Positions 47,138 through 56,048 of a DNA stretch of 64,000 nt are shown here, in pieces. Below the pieces are notes generated by a model. It saw only the letters and a list, made by a program, of their open reading frames with translations, did no database searches and was not told the origin of the DNA. A program made the position numbers and the translations under genes. Each line of letters opens with the position of its first letter. Within the stretch, counting starts at the first letter, position 1. The DNA comes from Microvirga alba (GTDB taxonomy: Bacteria; Pseudomonadota; Alphaproteobacteria; Rhizobiales; Beijerinckiaceae), in NCBI RefSeq assembly GCF_015694465.1, contig NZ_JADQDO010000001.1:248001-312000 (forward strand), written 5' to 3'.

Positions 47138-47530
47138 TTAGCTGGAAACGGTGGCGGAGCGTTTCTGCGCCGTCCATCGGCCAGAGCAGCCGAAGCTGCC
47201 GAGCGTCCAGGTTCCGGAGCCCGACTTGCCGTTGAGGCGGCCATTGGCATCGACCTTGGCGATGCTGCGGCGGATGTCGAGATTGACCGCGCCGTCCGGA
47301 CCCACCTTGCCGTAAACCGTGGTCGGGGAATCGCCCTTTGCGAGAAGGTAGCGGACGCTGCCGCTTTCGATAGCGATGGAATAATTGTAGCTGGCGCTGC
47401 AGATGCCGGAATCCGTCACCATCTGGACGCTCCAGGTGCCGTCATTCCGGTTCGGTGTGGCTGCCATGGCGCTGCCAAGAAAAGTCAGGCCGAAGCCCAG
47501 GGCCAAAGCAGATCGTTTCGCAAAGTTCAT
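47138..47530 (-). CDS. Small secreted protein of unknown function
   Basis: A 130-residue protein with a Sec signal peptide (ALALGFGLTFLGSAMA, cleavage before ATPNRND). The mature part of about 105 residues is predicted to be mostly beta strand (WSVQMVTDSGICSASYNYSI, GSGTWTLGSFGCSGRWTAQ) with two Cys that could form a disulphide. It resembles small hypothetical periplasmic proteins widespread in Hyphomicrobiales. The ATG at 47530 has GAAGG eight bases upstream; the open frame to 47626 overlaps the end of the small mutase subunit gene. No function can be assigned. Confidence 0.75.
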   Translation of the reverse strand: MNFAKRSALALGFGLTFLGSAMAATPNRNDGTWSVQMVTDSGICSASYNYSIAIESGSVRYLLAKGDSPTTVYGKVGPDGAVNLDIRRSIAKVDANGRLNGKSGSGTWTLGSFGCSGRWTAQKRSATVSS

Positions 47531-47568
47531 CACTACGCCTTCTCCCGGTTCGAGACCGGGAGAAGGCC

Positions 47569-49437
47569 TCATGGCTGTGCGCAGGCCGCTTCGAGGGCCT
47601 CGCTCAAGACCTTGAGGGTATCGCACCCGGCAAAGATAAAAGTGGCGATGCCTGCGCGGGAGAGCTTTTCTTCGTTCTTACCCGGGCTGCCGGCGAGATA
47701 AATACGGGCCGATCCAGCCTCTCGCAAGGTCGTTGCTGTCGCAGTCGCCTGTTCTTCATAAATCTCATCTGTCGAACAAATGCAGGAAAGCTTTGCTTTA
47801 CTGTCGATGTAAGCTTTCTTGAGACTCTCCTGAGCCGCAAACCCTTCGTTCGTGATGGCTTCTATTCCTGCCGCCTCGAAGAAATTTTTGGCGAAAGTGG
47901 CGCGGGCGGTAAACGCCGCGACGGGGCCGAGATTGGCCAGGAAGATCTTGGGCCGCGAGCCCGTGCGCGCGAGATAGGCGTCAGACGCATCGCGCAGGCG
48001 CTCGAACGGCTCCGCGATGCGGACGGAGGGTAGGGGGGGGATGCTGACGCCACCTTCGCTCGCCGCGAGAGCGGGGAGGCCCTCGTCGTGGGGGATCAGA
48101 ACGGCCACATTCGCCTCGGCGATATTGGGAAATTCGCTGGTGCCGGTGATCGGCTCCTTGCGGGTGGCGACGGCCTTGTCGCGCTGCGTGCGGATGGCCG
48201 CGATGCGGCTTTGCAACACGCCGCGCGTCAGGCTTTCCACGATGCCGCCTTCGCGCTCGATCTCCTGGAACAGCGCCCATGCTTTCTCGCACAGAGCTTC
48301 CGTCAGCGCCTCGAACCCGCCCGCCCCGGCGGCGGGATCGGCCACGCGCCAGAGATTGGCTTCGTCCAGCAGGACCAACTGCGTGTTGCGCGCCACCCGG
48401 CGCGCGAAGGCATCCGGTAATCCCAGCGCGGCGGTGAAAGGCAGGACCGTGATCGCATCCGCCCCGCCGATCCCGGCGGAGAAGGTGGCCACCGTCGCCC
48501 GCAGCATGTTGACCCACGGATCGCGCCGGGTCGTCATCCGCCACGCGGTTTCCGCATGAAGGCGGATCGGCTTCGGCCTGAGGCCGGAAGCCTGTTCCAG
48601 GCGGGCCCAAAGCCGCCGCAGAGCGCGAAATTTCGCGACCGTCAGAAATTCATCCGCATCGGCGACGAGGAGAAAGGACAGCGCATCGCGGGCAGCCTCA
48701 GGCGAATGGCCCTGCGCTTCGAGCGCGCGCAAATACGCGACGCCGGTCGAAAGCGCGGCCGCAAGCTCCTGCGCCTCGCTCGCACCCGCCTCGTGATAGG
48801 GCCGCCCATCGGCGAGGAAGGCGCGCCCCGTGAAACCGCGAGCGGTCAAATCGGCAAGCATTAAGCCCATGCGGCGGGAGACCTCGTCCCACGCCACCGA
48901 GAGTTCACCGAGCGCGGCGAGGCCGCCGATCGGATCCATGCCGAGATCGAGGGACAGGTCGGAGAGCTTGTGGCCGCGTCGTTCGGCGACAGTAATCAGC
49001 CGTTCCGCCATCGGACGGCCCTTGCCCCCCGCATCGAGGCGCAGGTGGACGAGATCGAGCATCACGCCGGAGAGCGCGCGATCGAGATCCTCAACCGTCT
49101 CGGCGCGAACGCCGAAGCCCCGCGCCGCCGGGGCCTTCCCGGTGACGAGCGTCAGCGCATCCGCGCCGCCTTCCAGGTCGAGGACGGCGAGTTCGTTCGC
49201 CTTGGCCGGATCGGGATGGTCGATGCGCTGGGAGACCCGCCAACGACCGGGCTCGGCGCGCGCAATGCGTTGCGCCCTCTCGGCCTTGGGATAGAGCGGC
49301 TGGATGTCGAGGCCATCATAGGTTTTCCTGACGAGCTTCTTCTGAAAATCCGCGCCCTTCAGCACCCCTTCGACCAGCCTGAGCCATTGCTCACGGGTGG
49401 CGGCAGGAAAGTCGGCGGCAAGGGTCAGGTCGTCCAT
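47569..49437 (-). CDS. mutA: Methylmalonyl-CoA mutase, small subunit
   Basis: A 622-residue partner of the catalytic subunit. The barrel part keeps the family pattern (LTLAADFPAATREQW at the start, then AVDWD-like AWDEVSRRMG and YLRALEAQGHSPEAARDALSF) but the C-terminal B12-like domain lacks the DxHxxG motif: the region reads SRPKIFLANLGPVAAFTARA. This is as expected for the non-catalytic subunit of heterodimeric mutases, where only one chain binds cobalamin. ATG at 49437 chosen, with AGAGG nine bases upstream. The gene order mutA, small secreted protein, scpA on one strand suggests a shared control. Confidence 0.9.
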   Translation of the reverse strand: MDDLTLAADFPAATREQWLRLVEGVLKGADFQKKLVRKTYDGLDIQPLYPKAERAQRIARAEPGRWRVSQRIDHPDPAKANELAVLDLEGGADALTLVTGKAPAARGFGVRAETVEDLDRALSGVMLDLVHLRLDAGGKGRPMAERLITVAERRGHKLSDLSLDLGMDPIGGLAALGELSVAWDEVSRRMGLMLADLTARGFTGRAFLADGRPYHEAGASEAQELAAALSTGVAYLRALEAQGHSPEAARDALSFLLVADADEFLTVAKFRALRRLWARLEQASGLRPKPIRLHAETAWRMTTRRDPWVNMLRATVATFSAGIGGADAITVLPFTAALGLPDAFARRVARNTQLVLLDEANLWRVADPAAGAGGFEALTEALCEKAWALFQEIEREGGIVESLTRGVLQSRIAAIRTQRDKAVATRKEPITGTSEFPNIAEANVAVLIPHDEGLPALAASEGGVSIPPLPSVRIAEPFERLRDASDAYLARTGSRPKIFLANLGPVAAFTARATFAKNFFEAAGIEAITNEGFAAQESLKKAYIDSKAKLSCICSTDEIYEEQATATATTLREAGSARIYLAGSPGKNEEKLSRAGIATFIFAGCDTLKVLSEALEAACAQP

Positions 49438-49555
49438 GGGCGGGGCCTCTATCCACGGCGGAGATGTTTGCACTCTGTGCCCGTTCCGCCAAGGGCCCCG
49501 ATTACCCCACTCACCGGGAAGAGGAAATCAGACCAATTGCGACACACTACCTCCA

Positions 49556-49700
49556 CCTTGTCATCACCGGACTTGTCCCGGTGATCCCGTCGTAGAGTGC
49601 CTTTCCCTAACGAGATGGCCGGCACGAGGCCGGCCATGACGGGGAATGACTCTATCGGGCTGGCGATCCCGGATCGCCTGCGGCGCTCGGGACGACCTAA
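49556..49700. repeat. Dispersed double-palindrome intergenic repeat, copy B, plus adjacent palindrome
   Basis: Between mutA and the DUF2267-like gene: TCATCACCGGACTTGTCCCG at 49561, then GATGGCCGGCACGAGGCCGG and CCATGACGGGG around 49615-49645. It is followed at about 49667 by a second kind of palindrome (ATCCCGGATCGCCTGCGGCG, CTCGGGACGAC). Copies A and C of the first kind lie at 44.6 and 54.4 kb. Confidence 0.7.
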
Positions 49701-49706
49701 GTCCGT

Positions 49707-50090
49707 TCAGACAAACTGCGACAGGCCGGGGACGGCGCCGACGATGGGGCCCATCACGTCCTCGCCCGCCTTCTCGCGGCCATAGGCGAAGAGCTCATGC
49801 CCGAGAGGCTGCATCTGGCCCATGGAAACGCCCGCGCCCATGAGCTGGCCGCCGAGCGCCATCACGCCGCCACCCATGGCGCTCATCATGCCCATGAGGC
49901 CACCGCCACCACCGCCGCCGCCCGCCTGGGCAATCGCCTCCTCCGCGCCCGGCAGGGCTGCGATGAGCTGGTTCACCTCGGTCGCTGGGCCTTCCTTGCG
50001 CAGAAACGCCAGGATCAGGCCGATGGCCTTGGTCGAGGTTGCGGCATCGAGGCCCGTCTTCTGCGTGACGCGGGCGATGAGTTCTTCCAT
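49707..50090 (-). CDS. DUF2267-like small protein
   Basis: A 127-residue protein. The N-terminal 50 residues form a helical module (MEELIARVTQKTGLDAATST, then LILAFLRKEGPATEVNQLI) like the repeats of DUF2267 proteins. Residues 57-64 are eight glycines in a row, followed by a Met/Gly-rich middle (MGMMSAMGGGVMALG) and a short C-terminal helix. The composition suggests a small soluble protein with a flexible glycine hinge. No catalytic motif; function unknown. Minus strand, convergent with nothing, divergent from the HerA-like gene 127 bases away. Confidence 0.7.
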   Translation of the reverse strand: MEELIARVTQKTGLDAATSTKAIGLILAFLRKEGPATEVNQLIAALPGAEEAIAQAGGGGGGGGLMGMMSAMGGGVMALGGQLMGAGVSMGQMQPLGHELFAYGREKAGEDVMGPIVGAVPGLSQFV

Positions 50091-50217
50091 GTGATTCTCC
50101 TGATGGTGTCTTTACGCGCGATAGTTCGGGCTGAGGCACTCTAAATCAAGTGAGCCGCATAGTGGAAACCGGGTCGGGAACTCCCTACACTGATAGAACA
50201 TTCGAAAGAGGGACGCG

Positions 50218-51756
50218 ATGCTCCAGGACGGCAAGATCTTCATCGGCAAAAGCACCAAGCCGGAATATCTGGATCTGGCGCTTGCCAACCGGCACGGCCT
50301 GATCACGGGCGCGACGGGCACGGGCAAGACGGTCTCCCTGCAGGTGCTGGCGGAGGGTTTCTCGCAAGCGGGCGTCCCGGTTTTCGCCGCCGACATCAAG
50401 GGCGATCTTTCAGGCATCGGAGCCCCCGGCACGCCGAAGGATGCGTTTCTGAAGCGCGCCAAGGACATCGGCATCGACTACAAGCCGGATCAATTTCCGG
50501 TCGTGTTCTGGGATCTGTTCGGCGAACAGGGCCATCGCGTGCGGGCGACCGTGTCGGAGATGGGGCCACTTCTTTTGTCCCGCTTGCTCGATTTGAACGA
50601 TACGCAGGAAGGCGTGCTCAACATCGCGTTCCGCGTTGCCGACGAGCAGGGACTTCTGCTCATGGATTTGAAGGACCTGCGCGCCCTGCTGCAATTCGTG
50701 GCAGAGAACGCGCAGGATCTCACGACGACTTACGGCAACGTGTCGAAGGCGACGATCGGCACGATCCAGCGCCAGCTTCTCGTACTCGAAAACCAGAAGG
50801 GCGATGAGTTTCTGGGCGAGCCTGCCCTGAGCATCAAGGACCTGATGCGCACCGACCGCGATGGGCGTGGCGTCGTCAATATTCTGGCGGCGGACAAGCT
50901 GATGAACAATCCGCGCCTCTACGCCACGTTTCTGTTGTGGCTGATGTCGGAATTGTTCGAGGCGTTGCCGGAAGTGGGCGATCTCGATCAGCCCAAGCTC
51001 GTGTTCTTCTTCGACGAAGCTCATCTGCTTTTCAGCGATGCGCCGAAAGCCCTTACCGAGACGGTGGAGCGGGTCGTGCGGCTCATCCGCTCCAAAGGCG
51101 TCGGCGTTTATTTCATCACGCAAAATCCCATCGACGTTCCGGAGACGGTCCTCGCGCAACTCGGCAACCGGGTGCAGCACGCGCTGCGCGCCTACACACC
51201 GCGCGAGCAGAAGGCGGTTCGCGTCGCGGCGCAGACCTTCCGCCAGAACCCGGCCTTCGACACCGAGAAGGCGATCACCGAACTCGGCGTCGGCGAAGCA
51301 TTGGTTTCCTCGCTTGAGGGCAAGGGCGCGCCCTCCATGGTGGAGCGCACATTGATTGCCCCGCCCATGGCGCAGGTCGGGCCTATCGATCAGGCTTTGC
51401 GCCAACAGATCATTGCCGCAAGTCCATTGCGCGGAAAATACGAACAGGCCATCGATTCCGAATCCGCCTATGAAATGCTCGCGCAGCGCGCTCAAAAGGC
51501 CGCCGCCGATGCGCAGGCGGCCCAAGGCGGGGGCGGCATTCTCGACATGCTCGGTAACCTGTTCGGTACGAATGGCCAGCGCAAGGGCACCATGACGACC
51601 GGTCAGCGCGTCACCCGCGAGGTCACCCGCACAATCGTCAACCAGACCGTCGGCAGCCTCGCGGCTGAACTCGGCAAATCCATCGGAGGTCGCCAGGGCG
51701 GCTCCATCGGCCGCGCCATCGTGCGCGGCACGCTGGGGGGGATTTTGAGGCGCTGA
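50218..51756 (+). CDS. HerA/FtsK-superfamily ATPase (DUF853, helicase HerA-like C-terminal domain)
   Basis: A 512-residue P-loop ATPase. Walker A is [14 protein letters not shown] near residue 27, Walker B is [12 protein letters not shown] near residue 262, and an arginine-finger-like block follows ([20 protein letters not shown]). This matches the DUF853 group of HerA-related enzymes, whose role is not well defined; DNA translocation or repair is inferred from relatives. The C-terminal 90 residues hold a Gly-rich linker and a basic Gly/Ser segment ([20 protein letters not shown]) typical of the group. Plus strand, with no operon partner. Confidence 0.88.
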   Translation: MLQDGKIFIGKSTKPEYLDLALANRHGLITGATGTGKTVSLQVLAEGFSQAGVPVFAADIKGDLSGIGAPGTPKDAFLKRAKDIGIDYKPDQFPVVFWDLFGEQGHRVRATVSEMGPLLLSRLLDLNDTQEGVLNIAFRVADEQGLLLMDLKDLRALLQFVAENAQDLTTTYGNVSKATIGTIQRQLLVLENQKGDEFLGEPALSIKDLMRTDRDGRGVVNILAADKLMNNPRLYATFLLWLMSELFEALPEVGDLDQPKLVFFFDEAHLLFSDAPKALTETVERVVRLIRSKGVGVYFITQNPIDVPETVLAQLGNRVQHALRAYTPREQKAVRVAAQTFRQNPAFDTEKAITELGVGEALVSSLEGKGAPSMVERTLIAPPMAQVGPIDQALRQQIIAASPLRGKYEQAIDSESAYEMLAQRAQKAAADAQAAQGGGGILDMLGNLFGTNGQRKGTMTTGQRVTREVTRTIVNQTVGSLAAELGKSIGGRQGGSIGRAIVRGTLGGILRR

Positions 51757-51767
51757 CAATCTGCTCA

Positions 51768-51806
51768 CCCTCGTCCTTCGAGACGACCTGACGGCCTCCT
51801 CAGGAT
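51768..51806. repeat. Short extragenic palindrome
   Basis: CTCGTCCTTCGAGACGACC and CCTCCTCAGGATGAGG: the outer arms CTCGTCCT and AGGATGAG are inverted repeats with one mismatch. It sits 11 bases after the HerA-like stop and could also act as a hairpin ending that transcript. This layout is a very frequent intergenic repeat in Hyphomicrobiales. Confidence 0.55.
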
Positions 51807-51924
51807 GAGGCCTTGTGGTGCCCTGATAATCCAGCTTCGAGATCTCGCCCTCTTGCACCACGCCGCCTGTTGGATGCACGGTGTCGGCCGAATGCGCAGA
51901 TTCTCATCAACCAGTCAGAGCATC

Positions 51925-53307
51925 ATGTCCCACCTCGACCAAGTTCTCGCCAAAATCGATTCCGACCTCGACACCTCGCTGGAACGTCTGTTCCATTGGC
52001 TCAAGATCCCCTCGATCTCGACCGATCCCGCTTACAAGGACCATTGCCGCAAGGCGGGCGAGTGGCTGGTAGACGAGTTGAAGGGACTTGGCGTCGACGC
52101 GTCGTTGCGTGAGACGGGCGGCCATCCGGCAGTGGTCGGTCATGCGAAGGGCGAAACCAAGCCGCATGTGCTGTTCTACGGCCATTACGACGTGCAGCCG
52201 GTCGATCCGCTGGATCTGTGGGACACGCCGCCCTTCGAGCCGAAGATCGCGACGCTTCCCGATGGTCGCAAAGTCATCAGCGCGCGCGGATCGTCCGACG
52301 ACAAGGGCCAGGTGCTGACCTTCGTGGAAGCCTGCCGCGCGTGGAAGGCGGTGACCGGCTCGCTGCCGATCAACATCACCTTCCTGGTTGAGGGCGCGGA
52401 AGAGGATGGATCGAAGTTCCTGCCCGAGTTCATCGAAGCCAATAAGGATGAGTTGAAGGCCGATGTGGCGCTCGTCTGCGACACGGGCATGTGGGACCAG
52501 AACACCCCCGCCATCACCTCCTCGCTGCGCGGCATGGTCTATGAGGAAGTGATTGTCCGCTGCGCCGATCGGGACCTGCATTCCGGCACGTTCGGCGGCG
52601 CTGCGCAAAATCCGATCCATGTGCTGTCCAAGATCATCGCGGCGATCCACGACGAGAACGGCCGCATCACTATCAAGGACTTTTACGAAGGCGTGCCTGA
52701 AACGCCGACGCAGATCCTGGAGCAATGGAAGAAGCTGAACCTGACGGAAGAGGAATTTCTCGGCGGGATCGGGCTGAAACATTCAGCTGGCGAGAAGGGC
52801 CGTATGCTGATCGAGCAGGTCCAGTCGCGCCCGACCTGCGACGTCAACGGCATCATCGGCGGCTATACGGGCGAGGGCACCAAGACCGTGATCGCGGCGG
52901 AAGCGCGCTGCAAGATCTCGTTCCGCCTCGTCGGCGATCAGGACCCGGCAAAGATTTCGGCGAATTTCAAGGCGTTCGTCGAAGCGCGCATTCCGTCGGA
53001 TTGCTCCGTCGAGTTCATCCATCACAAGGGTTCGCGGGCGCTTGCGCTGCCGCATGACTTCCCGGCGCTCATCGCTGCGAAGGCGGCGCTCCATGACGAA
53101 TGGAAGGCCGATCCCATCATCATCGGCATGGGTGGCTCGATTCCGGTCGGCGGCGATTTCAAGCGCACGCTCGGTCTCGATACCCTCTTCGTCGGCTTCG
53201 GGCTCGACGATGACCGTATCCACTCGCCGAACGAGAAGTACGACCTGAAGAGCTTCCACAAGGGCACACGCTCCTGGGCGCGGATTCTCGCGGCTTTGGC
53301 GAAGTAG
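51925..53307 (+). CDS. M20-family metallopeptidase / dipeptidase
   Basis: A 460-residue zinc-dependent peptidase of the M20 family (DapE/ArgE/CPG2 relatives). Metal-site blocks are in order: VLFYGHYDVQPVDPLDLWDT (His and Asp), SARGSSDDKGQVLTFVEACR (bridging Asp), LVEGAEEDGS (catalytic Glu and ligand), and C-terminal His at FVGFGLDDDRIHSPNEKYD. Relatives are annotated as dipeptidases. The ATG at 51925 gives the standard N-terminus; the frame starts 40 codons earlier across a repeat-like region and is not credible there. Confidence 0.92.
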   Translation: MSHLDQVLAKIDSDLDTSLERLFHWLKIPSISTDPAYKDHCRKAGEWLVDELKGLGVDASLRETGGHPAVVGHAKGETKPHVLFYGHYDVQPVDPLDLWDTPPFEPKIATLPDGRKVISARGSSDDKGQVLTFVEACRAWKAVTGSLPINITFLVEGAEEDGSKFLPEFIEANKDELKADVALVCDTGMWDQNTPAITSSLRGMVYEEVIVRCADRDLHSGTFGGAAQNPIHVLSKIIAAIHDENGRITIKDFYEGVPETPTQILEQWKKLNLTEEEFLGGIGLKHSAGEKGRMLIEQVQSRPTCDVNGIIGGYTGEGTKTVIAAEARCKISFRLVGDQDPAKISANFKAFVEARIPSDCSVEFIHHKGSRALALPHDFPALIAAKAALHDEWKADPIIIGMGGSIPVGGDFKRTLGLDTLFVGFGLDDDRIHSPNEKYDLKSFHKGTRSWARILAALAK

Positions 53308-53323
53308 GGCGAGCGCACGGGCC

Positions 53324-53371
53324 CCTCACCCGGACCTTCGATCCGACCTCTCCCCACCGGGGAGAGGTTGG
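53324..53371. repeat. Palindromic intergenic repeat
   Basis: CCTCACCCGGACCTTCGATC followed by CTCTCCCCACCGGGGAGAGG, the latter a perfect inverted repeat (CTCTCCCC / GGGGAGAG) around ACC. It lies 16 bases after the M20 stop and may also act as a terminator-like hairpin. A fragment with similar wording is at about 44545-44565. Confidence 0.6.
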
Positions 53372-53509
53372 GGCGGCGGTGCTCATCCATCACATTTCGT
53401 GACTTAACCGATCACCAATCGTTTTCATCCGGCCCCCGAATTTTCATTGACGACCTCATGAACTCGGCGTTCGATTAGGACAACAACACTGACCGACAGG
53501 GAGAGCCCG

Positions 53510-54373
53510 GTGGCTTGGTATTCGCAGACATGGAACTGGTTCAACGGCGCGTGGCATGAGGGCAATCCGCCGCTCATCGGGCCGCGCTCGCATGTCTCCT
53601 GGCTCGGCTCCTCGGTTTTCGACGGCGCGCGGGTCTTCGAGGGCGTTGCGCCGGATCTCGACCTGCATTGCGCCCGCGTGAACCGTTCGGCCAAGGTCAT
53701 CGGGCTTGAGCCGACCATGGAATCGCAGGCCATCGTCGATCTCGTCCGCGAGGGCGTGAAGAAATTCGCACCCGGCACGGCGCTCTACGTAAAGCCCATG
53801 TATTGGGGCGAGGCCGAGGGTCTTGCGACCATCGCGCCGGATCCGGAATCGACCCAGTTCTGTCTGAGCCTGTTCGAGGCGCCGATGCCGGTTCCGGGCG
53901 GCCTGTCGGTGATGAAATCGAGCTTCCGCCGCCCGACCCTCGATTGCATGCCCACCGACTCCAAGGCCGGATGTCTCTACCCGAACAACGCCCGTGTCAT
54001 CCGCGAGGCGAAGGCCATGGGTTTCGACAACGCGCTCGTCTGCGACGCGCTCGGCAATGTGGCCGAGACGGCTACGTCCAACGTGTTCATGGCGAAGGAC
54101 GGCGTGGTCTATACCCCCGCTCCGAATGGCACCTTCCTCAATGGCATTACTCGTCAGCGGGTGATCCAGTTGCTCCGCGACAACGGCGCGTCGGTGGTCG
54201 AAGGCACGCTGCGCTACGAGGACTTCGCTGCGGCGGATGAAATTTTCATCTCGGGCAACTATTCCAAAGCCATGCCCGTGCTGCGGATCGATGCCCGCGA
54301 GCTTCAGCCAGGCCCGTTCTATCGCAAGGCGCGCGAGCTCTACTGGGCCTTCGCCCACGACAAGGCGATTTGA
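53510..54373 (+). CDS. ilvE: Branched-chain amino acid aminotransferase (class IV PLP enzyme)
   Basis: A 287-residue fold-type IV aminotransferase making leucine, isoleucine and valine from their keto acids. The PLP lysine lies in TDSKAGCLYPNNARVIREA, the phosphate-contact region in ALVCDALGNVAETATSNVF, followed by TPAPNGTFLNGITRQRVIQL, all family marks. The start is a GTG at 53510 with AGGGAGAG at 53499-53506; no ATG gives the usual N-terminus. D-amino-acid aminotransferase is a less likely alternative. Flanked by intergenic repeats on both sides, so monocistronic. Confidence 0.88.
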   Translation: MAWYSQTWNWFNGAWHEGNPPLIGPRSHVSWLGSSVFDGARVFEGVAPDLDLHCARVNRSAKVIGLEPTMESQAIVDLVREGVKKFAPGTALYVKPMYWGEAEGLATIAPDPESTQFCLSLFEAPMPVPGGLSVMKSSFRRPTLDCMPTDSKAGCLYPNNARVIREAKAMGFDNALVCDALGNVAETATSNVFMAKDGVVYTPAPNGTFLNGITRQRVIQLLRDNGASVVEGTLRYEDFAAADEIFISGNYSKAMPVLRIDARELQPGPFYRKARELYWAFAHDKAI

Positions 54374-54393
54374 GGTCGCTTCCGCCTCTGCTG

Positions 54394-54484
54394 CCTTGCC
54401 CGGGCTCGTCCCGGGTATCCACGCCTTCTACACGCGCCGTTTCCCAGACGTGGATGGCCGGATCAAGTCCGGCCATGACGAAGG
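54394..54484. repeat. Dispersed double-palindrome intergenic repeat, copy C
   Basis: Begins CTTGCCCGGGCTCGTCCCGG and ends GATGGCCGGATCAAGTCCGG with CCATGACGAAGG. Same two-arm layout as the copies at 44.6 and 49.6 kb. It fills the gap between the convergent ilvE and murJ genes. Confidence 0.65.
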
Positions 54485-54518
54485 ATGCGTTCTGAAACGG
54501 GCGCTTAGGTATGCAGAC

Positions 54519-56045
54519 TCATCGGCGTGCCAGACGCACGCCGAAGGCCTTGAGGCCGCCGAGCAGGGTCAGTCCGTACAGGGTGGCCCCAGCGGCTCCG
54601 AGGATCGCGAGCAGGGTCTCGGCTTGCCACGCGGGCAGCGATGCCGTCCAGCGCGACAGGGGCTCGGGGGCGAACCACGCGAAGAGACCGAGCAGGGCGC
54701 TCGCGACCATGACGGCGGCGCAAGTCCGGCCCAAGGTGTGGCTCGGGTCCGTCCAGCCGCGCCGATAGGCCAGCGCCAAGAGCAGGATCAGGTTGACCCA
54801 CACGCCGAGCGACGTGCCAAGTGCCAGGCCGACAACGCCGAAGGGGCCCATCAGCATGATTTTCAGGAGCACGTTCACCGCCACCGCCGTCAGCGAGGCG
54901 TAGAGCGGCGTCACCGTGTCGGCGCGCGAATAGAAGCTCGCGAGCGCTGAGCGGATCAGCACGGCGGCGGGAAGGCCGATGGAATAGGCCGCCAGCGCTG
55001 CACCCGCGCGCCGCGCCGCCTCCGCATCAAAAGCGCCGCGCTGGAACAGGGCGGTCATGATGAGGTCAGGCATGGTGACGAAGGCCACCAGGAAGGGCGC
55101 GGCGAGAGCGAGCGTCATGCCGACGGCACGGTTCTGGGCCGCGTGGGCCCCGGTGACATCGCCGCCTGCAATGCGGCGGCTCATTTCGGGTAAAAGTACC
55201 GTCCCTGCCGCAATGCCGATGACACCGAGCGGCAGTTGATAGATGCGGTCCGCGTAATACAGCGACGAGACTGCGCCGGTTGGCAGGAACGAGGCGATGA
55301 TCGTGTCCGCGAAGATCGCGATCTGCACCCCGGCAGAGCCGATGATGGCGGGGCCGAGGGTCTTGAAGAAACCCTTCATGGCCGGATCGAGGCGCGGTGG
55401 TTCGAGCCCCGGCGCGACCTTGAGTCGTCGGGCCGCCGCCCACACGAGCAAAAGCTCCAGCACGCCCGCGACCGCGATGCCCCAGGCGGCGGCATGGCCC
55501 GCGCTTGGAAACAGGAAGGCCACGGCCAGAGCCGCGATCAGCGACAAATTCAGCAGAACCGGCGCGGCTGCTGCGGCAGCGAATCGCTCATGGGCGTTCA
55601 GGATCGCGGAGAGAATTGTGACGAGGGTGATGAAGAGAAGATACGGGAAGGTGATGCGGGTCAGCGTCACCGCCAGGTCGAATTTGGCCGGGTATTCGGC
55701 AAATCCCGGCGCGAGCAACTGCACGACGACCGGCATCGCCAGGAAGGCCAGGACGAGAAGGCCAATCTGCACCATCAGCATCAGGCTGGTGATGCGGCCC
55801 GCGAAAGTGCGGGCGGGCTTTTCACCCTGCGTTTCGAGAACGCGCGCATAGGTCGGCAGGAAGGCGTTGTTGAATGCGCCTTCGCTGAAGATCTGGCGGA
55901 AGTTGTTGGGAATGCGGAAGGCCACCACGAAGGCGTCGGCTATCGGCCCCGCGCCCATCACAGCGGCGATGACCACGTCGCGGACGAATCCTGTGAGGCG
56001 GGAGACGAGCGTCCAGCCGCCGACGGAAAGGATTTTCTTGAACAT
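54519..56045 (-). CDS. murJ: Lipid II flippase MurJ
   Basis: A 508-residue integral membrane protein of the MOP superfamily with about fourteen hydrophobic segments, flipping the peptidoglycan precursor lipid II across the inner membrane. Family blocks: SRLTGFVRDVVIAAVMGAGP and AFVVAFRIPNNFRQIFSEGA at the N-terminus, and later LPTGAVSSLYYADRIYQLPL. Length is normal. It starts four bases after the GT2 gene ends, on the same strand, which suggests cotranscription with it. Confidence 0.95.
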   Translation of the reverse strand: MFKKILSVGGWTLVSRLTGFVRDVVIAAVMGAGPIADAFVVAFRIPNNFRQIFSEGAFNNAFLPTYARVLETQGEKPARTFAGRITSLMLMVQIGLLVLAFLAMPVVVQLLAPGFAEYPAKFDLAVTLTRITFPYLLFITLVTILSAILNAHERFAAAAAAPVLLNLSLIAALAVAFLFPSAGHAAAWGIAVAGVLELLLVWAAARRLKVAPGLEPPRLDPAMKGFFKTLGPAIIGSAGVQIAIFADTIIASFLPTGAVSSLYYADRIYQLPLGVIGIAAGTVLLPEMSRRIAGGDVTGAHAAQNRAVGMTLALAAPFLVAFVTMPDLIMTALFQRGAFDAEAARRAGAALAAYSIGLPAAVLIRSALASFYSRADTVTPLYASLTAVAVNVLLKIMLMGPFGVVGLALGTSLGVWVNLILLLALAYRRGWTDPSHTLGRTCAAVMVASALLGLFAWFAPEPLSRWTASLPAWQAETLLAILGAAGATLYGLTLLGGLKAFGVRLARR

Positions 56046-56048
56046 GGA

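Noticed and set aside
49900-49925. Glycine-coding run as a sequence artefact
   Set aside because: The eight-Gly hinge is in frame with a DUF2267-like module on both sides and uses mixed codons, so it is likely real.
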